Assembly: GCF_028280385.1 (NCBI RefSeq)
Contig: NZ_JANQLX010000014.1
Span: 124,001 to 188,000 of the forward strand
Length of the DNA stretch: 64,000 nucleotides
From: Allomuricauda sp.
GTDB lineage: Bacteria > Bacteroidota > Bacteroidia > Flavobacteriales > Flavobacteriaceae
Reading direction: 5' to 3'
Of this stretch, positions 36,093 to 44,789 are shown one piece after another (the stretch's first letter is position 1; each line of letters begins with the position of its first letter). The position numbers were made by a program, and so were the translations under genes. The notes under the pieces are model-generated. The model was not told where the DNA came from. It did not search any database and was given only the letters and a program-made list of their open reading frames with translations.

Positions 36093-36100
36093 TAGTTTTG
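36093..36100 (+). promoter_or_regulatory. argS promoter, -7 box
   Basis: TAGTTTTG matches TAnnTTTG, 22 bases before the argS ATG, giving a leader of about 18 bases. Confidence 0.55.
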
Positions 36101-36122
36101 CAGCCTTAAATCCCATGTATTG

Positions 36123-37898
36123 ATGAACATTCAAGAGGTATTGGCCCAACAGGTAAAAGCCGCTGTTTCTTCTTTGTACCAAATAGAATTGCCAACGGTG
36201 GAGTTCCAGCCAACCCGTAAAGAATTTGAGGGCGATATCACGGTTGTGGTTTTTCCCATGTTACGTTTTGTAAAGGGCAATCCTGTTGAGATCGGGACAC
36301 AAATAGGAACATACCTCCAAGAACAGGTTCAGGAAGTGGCTGGCTTCAATGTGGTCAAGGGATTTTTGAACGTGGTGATCAACGATCAATTTTATCTGGA
36401 TTTCTTTCACTCTATTCTGGATGAAAAGGATTTTGGATATGTCAAGGACATCTCTTCAGATGCCGTTATGGTCGAATATTCATCCCCCAATACCAATAAA
36501 CCGTTGCATTTAGGGCATATCAGGAACAATTTGTTGGGATATTCCGTTTCTGAGATACTAAAAGCTTCGGGCAAAACAGTGTACAAAACCCAGATTATCA
36601 ATGACCGGGGCATACATATCTGTAAAAGTATGTTGGCCTGGCAAAAGTTTGGTGAAGGGGAAACCCCCGAATCGTCTGGGTTGAAGGGAGATCATTTGGT
36701 TGGGAAGTACTATGTGGCTTTTGACAAAGCATATAAGTCACAAATCCAAGAATTGGTGAATGGAGGGGTCGATAAGGAACAAGCCGCCAAAGAAGCCCCT
36801 ATTTTGATGGAAGCCCAGGCCATGCTCCGTAAATGGGAATCTGGGGATGAGGCCACCGTTGCCCTCTGGAAAACCATGAACGGTTGGGTATACCGTGGTT
36901 TTGACGCCACTTACAAAAACCTTGGGGTCGATTTTGACAAGCTCTACTATGAAAGTGATACCTACCTCTTGGGCAGGGATGTGGTTAAAGAAGGTTTGGA
37001 ACGCGGTGTCTTTTTTAGAAAAGAGGATGGTAGTGTGTGGATCGATTTGTCTGATGAAGGCCTGGATGAAAAAATCGTATTGCGTTCTGATGGTACCGCA
37101 GTGTACATGACCCAGGATATTGGCACGGCCATTCAGCGTGTAACGGATTTTCCCGATATCAAGGGCTTGGTGTATACGGTTGGGAATGAACAGGACTACC
37201 ATTTTAGGGTATTGTTCCTAATTCTTCAAAAATTGGGGTACGATTGGGCCCAACAGTTGTATCATTTAAGCTATGGCATGGTTGACCTTCCTTCTGGAAA
37301 AATGAAAAGTAGGGAAGGGACCGTGGTAGATGCAGATGACCTGATCCAAAACATGGAGGAAACCGCCGAGGAAATTTCCAAGGAACTGGGCAAGTTGGAT
37401 GGTTACTCTGAAGAAGAAAAGAAAAAACTATATAGGACCATTGGCTTGGGGGCCCTTAAATACTACATTCTCAAGGTAGATCCCAAGAAGAGGATATTGT
37501 TCAATCCGGAGGAATCTGTGGATTTTCAAGGGAATACTGGGCCGTTTATTCAATACACTTACGCCAGGATACAATCTATTTTGCGCAAGGCCAATTTTGA
37601 TACCGGTGCCTTAGGGAAGGATGTGACCTTGCACCCAAAGGAAAAAGAACTGCTAAAGCAGATCCAGCTTTTCCCGGAAACCATTCAATTGGCGGCCGAA
37701 AACCATAGTCCGGCCCTAATAGCCAACTACACCTACGACCTCGTAAAGGAGTTTAACTCCTTTTACCAACAGGTATCCATTTTGGGAGAACCTGATGAAT
37801 CCAAAAAACAATTTAGGGTACAATTGTCCAAAAAAGTGGGGGAGGTCATCCAATCCGCCTTTAGACTCTTGGGCATAGATGTACCGGAACGTATGTGA
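36123..37898 (+). CDS. argS: arginine--tRNA ligase
   Basis: ArgRS charges tRNA-Arg in the cytoplasm. From the ATG at 36123 the product has 591 residues (a TTG just before is less likely). The N-terminal tRNA-recognition domain is followed by the class I HIGH-type motif in SSPNTNKPLHLGHIRNNLLG near residue 125. YTVGNEQDYHFRVLF and SYGMVDLPSGKMKSREGTVV, the KMSKS-loop equivalent, follow. The C-terminal DALR anticodon-binding domain starts around ALIANYTYDLVKEFNSFYQQ. Length is normal. The stop overlaps the start of the next gene (TGATG). Confidence 0.98.
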   Translation: MNIQEVLAQQVKAAVSSLYQIELPTVEFQPTRKEFEGDITVVVFPMLRFVKGNPVEIGTQIGTYLQEQVQEVAGFNVVKGFLNVVINDQFYLDFFHSILDEKDFGYVKDISSDAVMVEYSSPNTNKPLHLGHIRNNLLGYSVSEILKASGKTVYKTQIINDRGIHICKSMLAWQKFGEGETPESSGLKGDHLVGKYYVAFDKAYKSQIQELVNGGVDKEQAAKEAPILMEAQAMLRKWESGDEATVALWKTMNGWVYRGFDATYKNLGVDFDKLYYESDTYLLGRDVVKEGLERGVFFRKEDGSVWIDLSDEGLDEKIVLRSDGTAVYMTQDIGTAIQRVTDFPDIKGLVYTVGNEQDYHFRVLFLILQKLGYDWAQQLYHLSYGMVDLPSGKMKSREGTVVDADDLIQNMEETAEEISKELGKLDGYSEEEKKKLYRTIGLGALKYYILKVDPKKRILFNPEESVDFQGNTGPFIQYTYARIQSILRKANFDTGALGKDVTLHPKEKELLKQIQLFPETIQLAAENHSPALIANYTYDLVKEFNSFYQQVSILGEPDESKKQFRVQLSKKVGEVIQSAFRLLGIDVPERM

Positions 37899-38728
37899 TG
37901 GAGCAACTCACGGAAACACAAAAGCAGATTCTTGCGGTATTCTTGGCCGTGGGCCTGCTCTATGTTTTTGTGAAGATTGCCTATGAGCATTTTGTGAAGG
38001 AGCGCTTTACCGTGTTCAATGTGTTGCATCCGGTAAGGCGGATATCTTCCACCGACCGCATTTTTATTGCCAGCTTTTTACTGCCCTACGAAAATTTCAG
38101 TGTAGACCAGCGTCGTGTATTTCTGAGACGGTTCGCGTGGTTCAAATCCAAAAAGCCCTTTGTCTTTTATGGGGATATCCAAAATAGAGACCATATAAAG
38201 TCCTACGTGGCGGCCTCTGCCATTCTGCTCACCATGGGAATGGGAAATTTTCGTTTTGAAAGATCCATTTCCAGGATCATTATCTATCCCAATAAGTACT
38301 ATTCCAAAATTGCCCGAAACCATCATGTAGGGGAGTATAATCCGAACCTTAAGATTCTGGTGTTTTCTGCAGAGGACTTGGAGAAGGGGTTCACCATTCC
38401 TAATGACAATGTAAATTTGGGAATCCACGAAGTGGCCCACGCCCTAATGTTCGAAGCCGGGAAATCTTCCACCTGGGATGCCAAAAGGTTTAGGGTGGGT
38501 TTGATCAAACTAAGAAAGATGTTTGATGAACCTGAGTTTCAGGATAGGTTGTCACACTCGGATTATTTCAGGGAATATGCCAAGACCAATTTTGTGGAGT
38601 TTTTTGCGGTGATGGCCGAGAACTATGTGGAGAGTCCGCAAATTTTCAAAAAAACGTTTCCGGGCCTGTTTGACACGGTCAGACGAATGCTCAACTTCGA
38701 TTTTGATGCCCCGGCTCAACCGTCTTAA
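37898..38728 (+). CDS. M90-family zinc metallopeptidase (MtfA-like), membrane-anchored
   Basis: The 276-residue product has one N-terminal membrane segment (ILAVFLAVGLLYVFVKIAY, residues about 11-29) and a cytoplasmic domain of the MtfA type. The zinc motif HEVAH is at residues 177-181, inside NLGIHEVAHALMFEAG, and the acidic ligand follows in NFVEFFAVMAENYVESP. In enterobacteria MtfA binds the repressor Mlc and has aminopeptidase activity; that role cannot be assumed here. Its ATG overlaps the argS stop (TGATG). Its 3' end overlaps the convergent receptor gene by 4 bases. Confidence 0.88.
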   Translation: MEQLTETQKQILAVFLAVGLLYVFVKIAYEHFVKERFTVFNVLHPVRRISSTDRIFIASFLLPYENFSVDQRRVFLRRFAWFKSKKPFVFYGDIQNRDHIKSYVAASAILLTMGMGNFRFERSISRIIIYPNKYYSKIARNHHVGEYNPNLKILVFSAEDLEKGFTIPNDNVNLGIHEVAHALMFEAGKSSTWDAKRFRVGLIKLRKMFDEPEFQDRLSHSDYFREYAKTNFVEFFAVMAENYVESPQIFKKTFPGLFDTVRRMLNFDFDAPAQPS

Positions 38729-41292
38729 AAACTCACCCGAAAGCTTACATTGGGGGTCAATCCCAAGGAAATGTTTTCCACGGCCTCAATTTCATCATCT
38801 TCGGTAACCCTATAGTATTTGTTCAAACTGTTTTTTCTGTTGGTAATGTTCAACAGGGATACTCCGGCATTCGCCTTGACCCGTGGGCTAATGTTGAATT
38901 TATAGATGGCGGAGGCATCGGCCCTAAAGTAATTGGGGAGTCGACTGCTGTTGGGTTCTTTATAGTTAATGCGCACCGGAAAAACGGAAGTATCCAAGGC
39001 TGAATCGCCTTCTTGTGGCTCGGTATATGGGTTTCCACTGCGATAATTGACCCCAAAACTCAATTTTAGATTGTTGTAGGTATAGGTTCCGGCAAAGGTA
39101 AGCGTGTGGCGGATGTCCAAATTGTTGGGAAAACTATTGGGAACCAAGGTTTCGAACGTATAGTCGTTTTTATTGTAGGTGTAGCTTAACCAGGTACTGT
39201 AATTGTTCCCTTTTTTGTTGACCAAAAATTCCAGTCCCTTTACTTCATAGCTGCCAATTTCGCCGTTAAATTGGTTCTGGTTCTGAAATCCTTGGGTGCT
39301 GGTACTTATTCCGTCCACCTGCTTGTAAAAACCTTCCAAACCAATATAGAATTCATTGCTATCATAATTTACTCCAAGGGAGGCTTGTTTGCTTTGGGTT
39401 ATGGGCAGGTTATTGTCGTCAGATAGTATCCACCTGCGTTTTTCAATGCCAAGAAAATTTTGCTCCAGATCAATGACCTGGTTGGTGCTTTGACTTTTAA
39501 ACTCCCCCAACATCTCTGCCCTAAAATTAGGGGCCAGTGCATAGCTGAGGTTAAGACGCGGTTCAATCAACAATTTGGTAAAGGTGTTGAGGTTTTCCAT
39601 GTAATTGATACGAACACCGGCCCTTCCCACAAATTGATTGTCCCCAGACCTATATCCAATACCGGAATAGGGCGCATGGATACGGACCACGCCTTTTATT
39701 TCACTTTCAAAAAGAGGCTGGTTGATCACGGTGGTATTGGTTATCCCGGTTTCAATATATTGATAGCCATTGTTCCATTCCAGTTGGTCGTTCAGTTTGT
39801 ATCGGGTGTCCACTTTAAGCGCAGTTTCCAAGACCTCATTGTTCTGCAGCAATAATTGGATCTGATTGGCAAATATGCTTTCTGCATCCAGCACATATTT
39901 GGTGTAGTACATATTGATGCTGGACGCAAGACGATTGGTCCAATCACTTTGCAATTGTGCACCGACGGAAAAATTGGTCTGGTCCAAAATACTGTTAGTG
40001 CTCTCCACATCGGTCAAATTGGTTTCCGTATAATCCAAATTGTTGGTCATACTGATGAAATTGAGACGCAATTTGTGGTATTCATTGATGTCGTAAAGTA
40101 GCTTTCCTGTAAAATCGTAAAAAAAGAAATCTTCATTTCTGATGATTTCATCATCTACTACCACATTGTTTTCATTGGTGACCTCGCTGTCCTGAAACGC
40201 ACGGTCAAAAAAATTGTTATAGGTAGGTGTGTTGAGGAAATCGGTTGTGGAACGTCTTGCAGAAAATTGAAGTCCTAGATTATGTGTTACGGGAATCTGA
40301 CCATAGAGGTCGCCGCTGATAAAGTTGAATCCAGCACCCCCAATAAACTGATCGGTGAGCTCATTGCTGGTTTCCATCTGGATCACACTGCTCACACCAT
40401 CCCCAAATGCGGCTGGGGTGCCGTTCTTTATCACGGTGATTTTATCGGTGAGGTAAGGATTAAAAGCGGAGATCAATCCAAAAAAGTGCCCGGATTGGTA
40501 CATTTTAATACCGTTCCAGAGAATGAGGTTTTGATCGTTGGTACCACCGCGGACGTTAATGTCGGATACGGTTTCATCTATGCTCTTGATACCTGGGAGA
40601 GCTTGAACGGTTTGCAGGATATCCGGTTCGATCAGGCCGGGCAAAATTCCGAAATCGGCTGTATTTAAGGTGATGCTCGCGTCCGTTTCCTTGATAATAC
40701 CTGTGGTAAGGAATTGATAGACCACAACTTCCTTGAGTTTCTCGTAGTGCTGGGCCATCAAAATCTTGGGGCACTTCCCTTTTTTTAAGAAGTTCTCTAC
40801 TGAAATGTATTGGGTATTGAACCCAAGGTACCTGATTTTAAGGGTGGCGGTTCTTGGAATATCAGTGAGTAAAAATGACCCATCCGCTTCAGTGGTTTGT
40901 GCAATTTCGGAATCGAGTACTTCCACGGTGGCCCCGGGAATGTTGTTTTCAGCAAAATTGTCCAACACCTGCCCGCATACCCGAACTAGGGTGTTTTTGG
41001 TAAGGGTGTAGTAGCGTTCGTTGAGTTTTTGCGATTTAATTTGTAATTCGGACTCTATATGCGCCAATATATCGGATAGGGACACCAAATTACCGGGAAC
41101 CTTGATTGCGGTGTCTTCCAGATCTTCGTGGATATAGGAAAACTTGATATTGAATTGGTCTTCAAGCGCTTTGATATAGGCCACAAGGTCCACGGGTGTC
41201 CCTGCATCTTCCTGAGCACGTAAATTAGGGGTCAGAAAAAGTAAAAACACCAAGAGGAGGCCTAGTTGGCTACTAAGGAGTCTTTTCAGCAT
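38725..41292 (-). CDS. TonB-dependent receptor with STN signalling domain (FecA-like)
   Basis: From the ATG at 41292 the outer-membrane receptor has 855 residues. It starts with a signal peptide (MLKRLLSSQLGLLLVFLLFL). A secretin/TonB short N-terminal (STN) domain follows at residues about 35-100 (IKALEDQFNIKFSYIHEDLE, LSDILAHIESELQIKSQKL), then a carboxypeptidase-regulatory-like domain, and the plug (TVQALPGIKSIDETVSDINV, ILWNGIKMYQSGHFFGLISA). The beta-barrel ends with the aromatic residue Phe (SFRVSF). An STN domain means it can signal to the anti-sigma factor FecR, whose gene overlaps its start by 20 bases. No SusD partner is present. Ligand unknown. A start at 41316 would overlap fecR further. 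Confidence 0.93.
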   Translation of the reverse strand: MLKRLLSSQLGLLLVFLLFLTPNLRAQEDAGTPVDLVAYIKALEDQFNIKFSYIHEDLEDTAIKVPGNLVSLSDILAHIESELQIKSQKLNERYYTLTKNTLVRVCGQVLDNFAENNIPGATVEVLDSEIAQTTEADGSFLLTDIPRTATLKIRYLGFNTQYISVENFLKKGKCPKILMAQHYEKLKEVVVYQFLTTGIIKETDASITLNTADFGILPGLIEPDILQTVQALPGIKSIDETVSDINVRGGTNDQNLILWNGIKMYQSGHFFGLISAFNPYLTDKITVIKNGTPAAFGDGVSSVIQMETSNELTDQFIGGAGFNFISGDLYGQIPVTHNLGLQFSARRSTTDFLNTPTYNNFFDRAFQDSEVTNENNVVVDDEIIRNEDFFFYDFTGKLLYDINEYHKLRLNFISMTNNLDYTETNLTDVESTNSILDQTNFSVGAQLQSDWTNRLASSINMYYTKYVLDAESIFANQIQLLLQNNEVLETALKVDTRYKLNDQLEWNNGYQYIETGITNTTVINQPLFESEIKGVVRIHAPYSGIGYRSGDNQFVGRAGVRINYMENLNTFTKLLIEPRLNLSYALAPNFRAEMLGEFKSQSTNQVIDLEQNFLGIEKRRWILSDDNNLPITQSKQASLGVNYDSNEFYIGLEGFYKQVDGISTSTQGFQNQNQFNGEIGSYEVKGLEFLVNKKGNNYSTWLSYTYNKNDYTFETLVPNSFPNNLDIRHTLTFAGTYTYNNLKLSFGVNYRSGNPYTEPQEGDSALDTSVFPVRINYKEPNSSRLPNYFRADASAIYKFNISPRVKANAGVSLLNITNRKNSLNKYYRVTEDDEIEAVENISLGLTPNVSFRVSF

Positions 41293-42184
41293 AGAAAAGT
41301 ACATTATCGCCCTCAAGTTGATAGTTCATTCGAGATGGGGTGCTTATACTTTTTAACGCCATATTTAAGTCTGTGTTGCTAAAGGTACCTGTAAATAACA
41401 GATTCTTATCAACATTTTGTGTTTTTACGTCAATATCGAATTGACGCTCCAGTTCATCAAGAACGAATTCCAATGGAATTCTCTCAAAAGAACTTTCATT
41501 GTTTATCCAGGAAGGTTGCACGGAATTGGGTTTGGGGCTCTCCAGGAGTTGTCCTGCAATTACCACAAAAGAGGTACCGGCAGGCAATTTGGTCTCATTG
41601 CCATTGAACATGACACTGACCAGGCCTTCGTAACAGGTTACTTCAAAGAAATTGTCACGGGCTTCCACGTTAAATTGGGTTCCAAGTACTGCTATGGTTC
41701 CCTGATTGGTGGAAACGGTGAATTTTTTTCCTTTGGCCACCTTAAAAAAAGCTTCTCCCTGCAAGGAAACATTTCGTTTTTCATCCCATTTTTTTTCACT
41801 GTACGATATTCTCGAATCAGCATTAAGGATAATTTCCGATTGGTCTGGGAGCACAATTTCGCTTCGTTCGGCCAATTGTGTGGCAACGGATTCGTCCAAA
41901 CTGTTTACATAGAAATAAGATCCCGTAAGCAATACGGCAACCGCAGCGGCCACTCGCAAAAACCTTTTGAATGGATGCAGGGCAACAACTTTTGGTGCAT
42001 TTCCAATGCGCTCATCCTTAAGCTGTTGGAATGCTTGGTCAACGTCAAAATCGGGGGCTTCCAAAGTACTGGAAACCTCCTTGAGCTTTTGGTAGGAAGC
42101 ATAGGCCTCGGACTTTTTAAACTCCGATAGCTCCTCCTCTGAAAGCTCTCCGCTAAGCCATTTTGCCAAATAATTCTCTTGCAT
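41273..42184 (-). CDS. FecR-family anti-sigma factor
   Basis: The 303-residue product has a short cytoplasmic N-terminal part (LAKWLSGELSEEELSEFKKS), one membrane segment near residues 75-93 (FLRVAAAVAVLLTGSYFYVN), a periplasmic FecR domain (ERSEIVLPDQSEIILNADSR, GTIAVLGTQFNVEARDNFFE) and a C-terminal DUF4974 domain (FERIPLEFVLDELERQFDID). It is expected to hold the ECF sigma factor and to release it when the TonB receptor binds ligand. The gene lies between the sigma and receptor genes, and its upstream spacer is a heptamer repeat array. Confidence 0.95.
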   Translation of the reverse strand: MQENYLAKWLSGELSEEELSEFKKSEAYASYQKLKEVSSTLEAPDFDVDQAFQQLKDERIGNAPKVVALHPFKRFLRVAAAVAVLLTGSYFYVNSLDESVATQLAERSEIVLPDQSEIILNADSRISYSEKKWDEKRNVSLQGEAFFKVAKGKKFTVSTNQGTIAVLGTQFNVEARDNFFEVTCYEGLVSVMFNGNETKLPAGTSFVVIAGQLLESPKPNSVQPSWINNESSFERIPLEFVLDELERQFDIDVKTQNVDKNLLFTGTFSNTDLNMALKSISTPSRMNYQLEGDNVLFYAEKTP

Positions 42185-42235
42185 GATTTCTATGCTTTAC
42201 ACATTAATAACAACCAACTTTCAATTTACCCTACT

Positions 42236-42319
42236 TTTTCAATGAACAATTTTCCATTTCCAATTGTTCATTTTCCATTTTCCATTTTCAATTTTCCATT
42301 TTCAATTGTTCATTTTCCA
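42236..42319 (-). repeat. heptamer repeat array between the ECF sigma gene and fecR
   Basis: Twelve uninterrupted 7-bp units fill this stretch. On the plus strand they include TTTTCCA (five times), TTTTCAA (three times), TTGTTCA (twice) and the variants TGAACAA and TTTCCAA. The array begins at the sigma gene stop and ends about 50 bases before the fecR start, so it is transcribed as intercistronic RNA. It is the most regular such tract apart from the one before folD. Confidence 0.85.
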
Positions 42320-42324
42320 TTGAT

Positions 42325-42822
42325 TCAAATTCCGTCAATTTGTTCCCTCAGGGATTTAAGGGCCAAATGCATTCGTTTTTCAATGGCTTTTACGCTAACA
42401 CCTTCCATTTCGGCAATCTCCGCATATTTTTTTCCATCGATCCTATTTAATAGAAAGGTGGTTCTTTGGTTTTCGGGAAGATCGTTCAATGCCTGGTCCA
42501 ATTTGGCCTTGTATTCTTTTTCCTCCATCAAGAATTCCGGGGACTCATTGGAGTGTTCCAAAGTGGGTGCGGCATGCTTCAACCTCACTTTTTCGGCCTT
42601 GATCACGTTCAGGTACAGGTTATTGGCCACGGTATATAAATAGGACTTGGCCTTTTCAGGGACTACCTTGCCACAGTTCTCCCACAGCTTCACAAAGGCT
42701 TCCTGCACCGCATCATGCGCCTTTTCCTCATTACCAAACTTATAATATATATAATTGAATACCGTTTTGGAATTAGCCTTGAAAATATTGCTAAAAACCT
42801 GCTCTTCGCAAACGTTGTCCAT
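42325..42822 (-). CDS. ECF RNA polymerase sigma factor (Bacteroidota FecI-like)
   Basis: From the ATG at 42822 the product has 165 residues (MDNVCEEQVFSNIFKANSKT). Region 2 is seen in AHDAVQEAFVKLWENCGK with SYLYTVANNLYLNVIKAEK. Region 4 is DLPENQRTTFLLNRIDGKKY and EIAEMEGVSVKAIEKRMHLA, the DNA-binding helix-turn-helix. The promoter -7 box on the minus strand lies at 42845-42852, inside the longer frame that begins at 42867; this excludes the longer start and supports 42822. It is the first gene of the sigma-fecR-receptor unit and probably drives the receptor gene and perhaps the divergent lipoprotein. Confidence 0.94.
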   Translation of the reverse strand: MDNVCEEQVFSNIFKANSKTVFNYIYYKFGNEEKAHDAVQEAFVKLWENCGKVVPEKAKSYLYTVANNLYLNVIKAEKVRLKHAAPTLEHSNESPEFLMEEKEYKAKLDQALNDLPENQRTTFLLNRIDGKKYAEIAEMEGVSVKAIEKRMHLALKSLREQIDGI

Positions 42823-42844
42823 GTAGGAGGTTTTGACTGTGGAC

Positions 42845-42852
42845 CAAAGATA
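42845..42852 (-). promoter_or_regulatory. promoter -7 box of the ECF sigma gene
   Basis: On the minus strand the bases read TATCTTTG, an exact TAnnTTTG match, 22 bases upstream of the ATG at 42822. Confidence 0.55.
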
Positions 42853-42935
42853 TTTGAAAAAAAACAAAGATCAGGTAGGGTTTTTTATCGCTGAGTTGTT
42901 TTACGATTGAATTCTAACTAAAAATCCAAATCGTT

Positions 42936-44690
42936 ATGAAAAAGTTGATAAACTTAATGTATGCCAGCTTCGTGCTCATGGCACTTACATTTACCTCTTG
43001 TCAGGAGGAGTTTGAAGATGTGACCGGAGGTACGGAAAATGAGACCATCCAAGCCGATTCTTCCACGGCCTTGCTAATAGAGAATACCTCTTCCAATGAT
43101 GGGTCTTATGACAATATTGTGGATGGGGCCAGTTGTATTGCCCTAAAATTCCCGTACACTGTTGAAGTAAACGGAATTACAGTGACCATCGATTCAAGGG
43201 AGGACCTTCATACCATTGAAGATATTTTTGATGAAGTGGACATTGATGAGGACATCCTGGAAATTATCTTTCCGATTACCATCACCTTACCAGATTTTAC
43301 GGAAATTGTATTGGAAAACGTAGAACAGCTTAGGGAACTTGCCGCAGAATGTAGGGAAGGTGGCGATGATGACGACATTGAGTGTATTGACTTTGTATAC
43401 CCTATTACCCTTTTCACATTTGATATCAATGAACAACAGACCGGGGAGGTTACTGTTGAAAATGACGAGCAATTGAGAAGGTTCTTCAAAGGCTTGGAGG
43501 ACGATGATCTAGTAAGCATCCAGTTTCCAATCACACTTAAGAAGTATGACGGGACCGAAATCGTTGTGGATAGCGTTGCTGAATTGGCCCGGGCCCTTGA
43601 AATGGCCAAGGACGAATGTGACGAGGATGATGACGATGACTATAACGATGACGACTTCGATGAAGAAAGATTCGATTTCTGTTTGACCCAGTGCCCATGG
43701 AAAATAATGGAAGTGGTTCGTGATGAGGTTAACCAGACTGATCAGTACTATGCTCGTATCATTAAGTTCTTTGAAGGAGGTGGTGTAACAGTTACCGATG
43801 GTTCTGGAAATGTTGTGGAAGGAACTTGGAGCAGCAGCTTCACCGATCGTGGACCGCTATTGACCTTGGAGTTTGAAACTTTGGTTGACTTTAACTTAGA
43901 GTGGTTGGTATATGAAATAGGTGACCATACCATCAAACTGTACAACGAAAATGGGAACAAGATTATCCTAAAGCAACTTTGCGAAGATGATGAGCCAGGA
44001 CCTGATACTTTGCGTGAGATTTTGAAGGAGTGTGAGTGGATCATCCGAAAAGTGAAGAATCAAGGTGAAGAGATCGATAGACTTTTAGGATTTAAATTCA
44101 AGTTCTTGCCTGATGGTGTTGTTACCTTGAGCGATGGTGAAACAACTTCTGAAGGGACCTGGGAAATTGGATTGAACAATGATGAAGTACTTTCCCTATT
44201 GATCACTATGGGCAGTGAGCCAGGAGTAAGTTTTGAATGGCCACTTAGGGACCTTACCCATGAAAGATTGAAATTTGAGGTGGAAGAGATAGATTATGAA
44301 CTTATCCTTCAAAGAACTTGTGAGGATGATGCCAATGATGGTGATGTGGTTGAAATAAGAGGCGCTATGCTGGACGGAACGTGGACAGTGGCCTTGTATG
44401 ATGATGAAGGAGAAAATGGTACAGCCAACTATACAGATATGGATTTTGATTTTGCTGAATCAAATCGGGTTGCTGTATCCATTAACGATGACCCACAAAT
44501 CAGTGGACTGTGGAGGATAACCCGTGATAAAGGAGATAACCTACAGTTTTTCTTGAACTTTGATGACGATGGTGTCTTCGGCGAACTAACGGAAGCCTGG
44601 TACATTATGGAAGTCTCTGCTGATAGAATTGAATTGGTTTATGAAGACGAAAATGTGAATTACAAAACATTGGTTTTCGAGAAACTATAA
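42936..44690 (+). CDS. acidic repeat-containing lipoprotein
   Basis: I recognise no named family. The 584-residue product is a lipoprotein (lipobox TFTSC, Cys22) followed by QEEFEDV, which resembles the surface-export signals of flavobacterial lipoproteins. Residues 67-228 contain four related units with a FPITL-type strand and a later LENVEQLRELA-type helix, two pairs bounded by cysteines 67, 139, 150 and 228. Residues about 228-245 are almost all Asp and Glu. The C-terminal part has three lipocalin-like repeats beginning CPWKIMEVV, CEWIIRKVK and LDGTWTVAL. Such acidity suggests binding of calcium or another cation. It is divergent from the sigma-fecR-receptor unit and may be part of the same surface system. 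Confidence 0.85.
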   Translation: MKKLINLMYASFVLMALTFTSCQEEFEDVTGGTENETIQADSSTALLIENTSSNDGSYDNIVDGASCIALKFPYTVEVNGITVTIDSREDLHTIEDIFDEVDIDEDILEIIFPITITLPDFTEIVLENVEQLRELAAECREGGDDDDIECIDFVYPITLFTFDINEQQTGEVTVENDEQLRRFFKGLEDDDLVSIQFPITLKKYDGTEIVVDSVAELARALEMAKDECDEDDDDDYNDDDFDEERFDFCLTQCPWKIMEVVRDEVNQTDQYYARIIKFFEGGGVTVTDGSGNVVEGTWSSSFTDRGPLLTLEFETLVDFNLEWLVYEIGDHTIKLYNENGNKIILKQLCEDDEPGPDTLREILKECEWIIRKVKNQGEEIDRLLGFKFKFLPDGVVTLSDGETTSEGTWEIGLNNDEVLSLLITMGSEPGVSFEWPLRDLTHERLKFEVEEIDYELILQRTCEDDANDGDVVEIRGAMLDGTWTVALYDDEGENGTANYTDMDFDFAESNRVAVSINDDPQISGLWRITRDKGDNLQFFLNFDDDGVFGELTEAWYIMEVSADRIELVYEDENVNYKTLVFEKL

Positions 44691-44714
44691 GAATTTCCCC
44701 TATCTTTTTTTGAG

Positions 44715-44750
44715 AAGGACGGCTCTCCCCAAAGCCGTCCTTTTCTTTTT
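44715..44750 (+). terminator. terminator after the acidic lipoprotein gene
   Basis: AAGGACGGCT (44715-44724) pairs perfectly with AGCCGTCCTT (44733-44742) around an 8-base loop and is followed by a T-rich run. Confidence 0.9.
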
Positions 44751-44789
44751 ATTCTTAAATTTGTCCCTCCTTTAAAATGACGGGAACAT

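Noticed and set aside
41417..42130. A 237-codon plus-strand frame opposite fecR
   Set aside because: It is antisense to a clear FecR protein and has no family features.
42823..42867. Longer start of the ECF sigma gene
   Set aside because: The promoter -7 box at 42845-42852 lies inside this extension, so it would not be transcribed.
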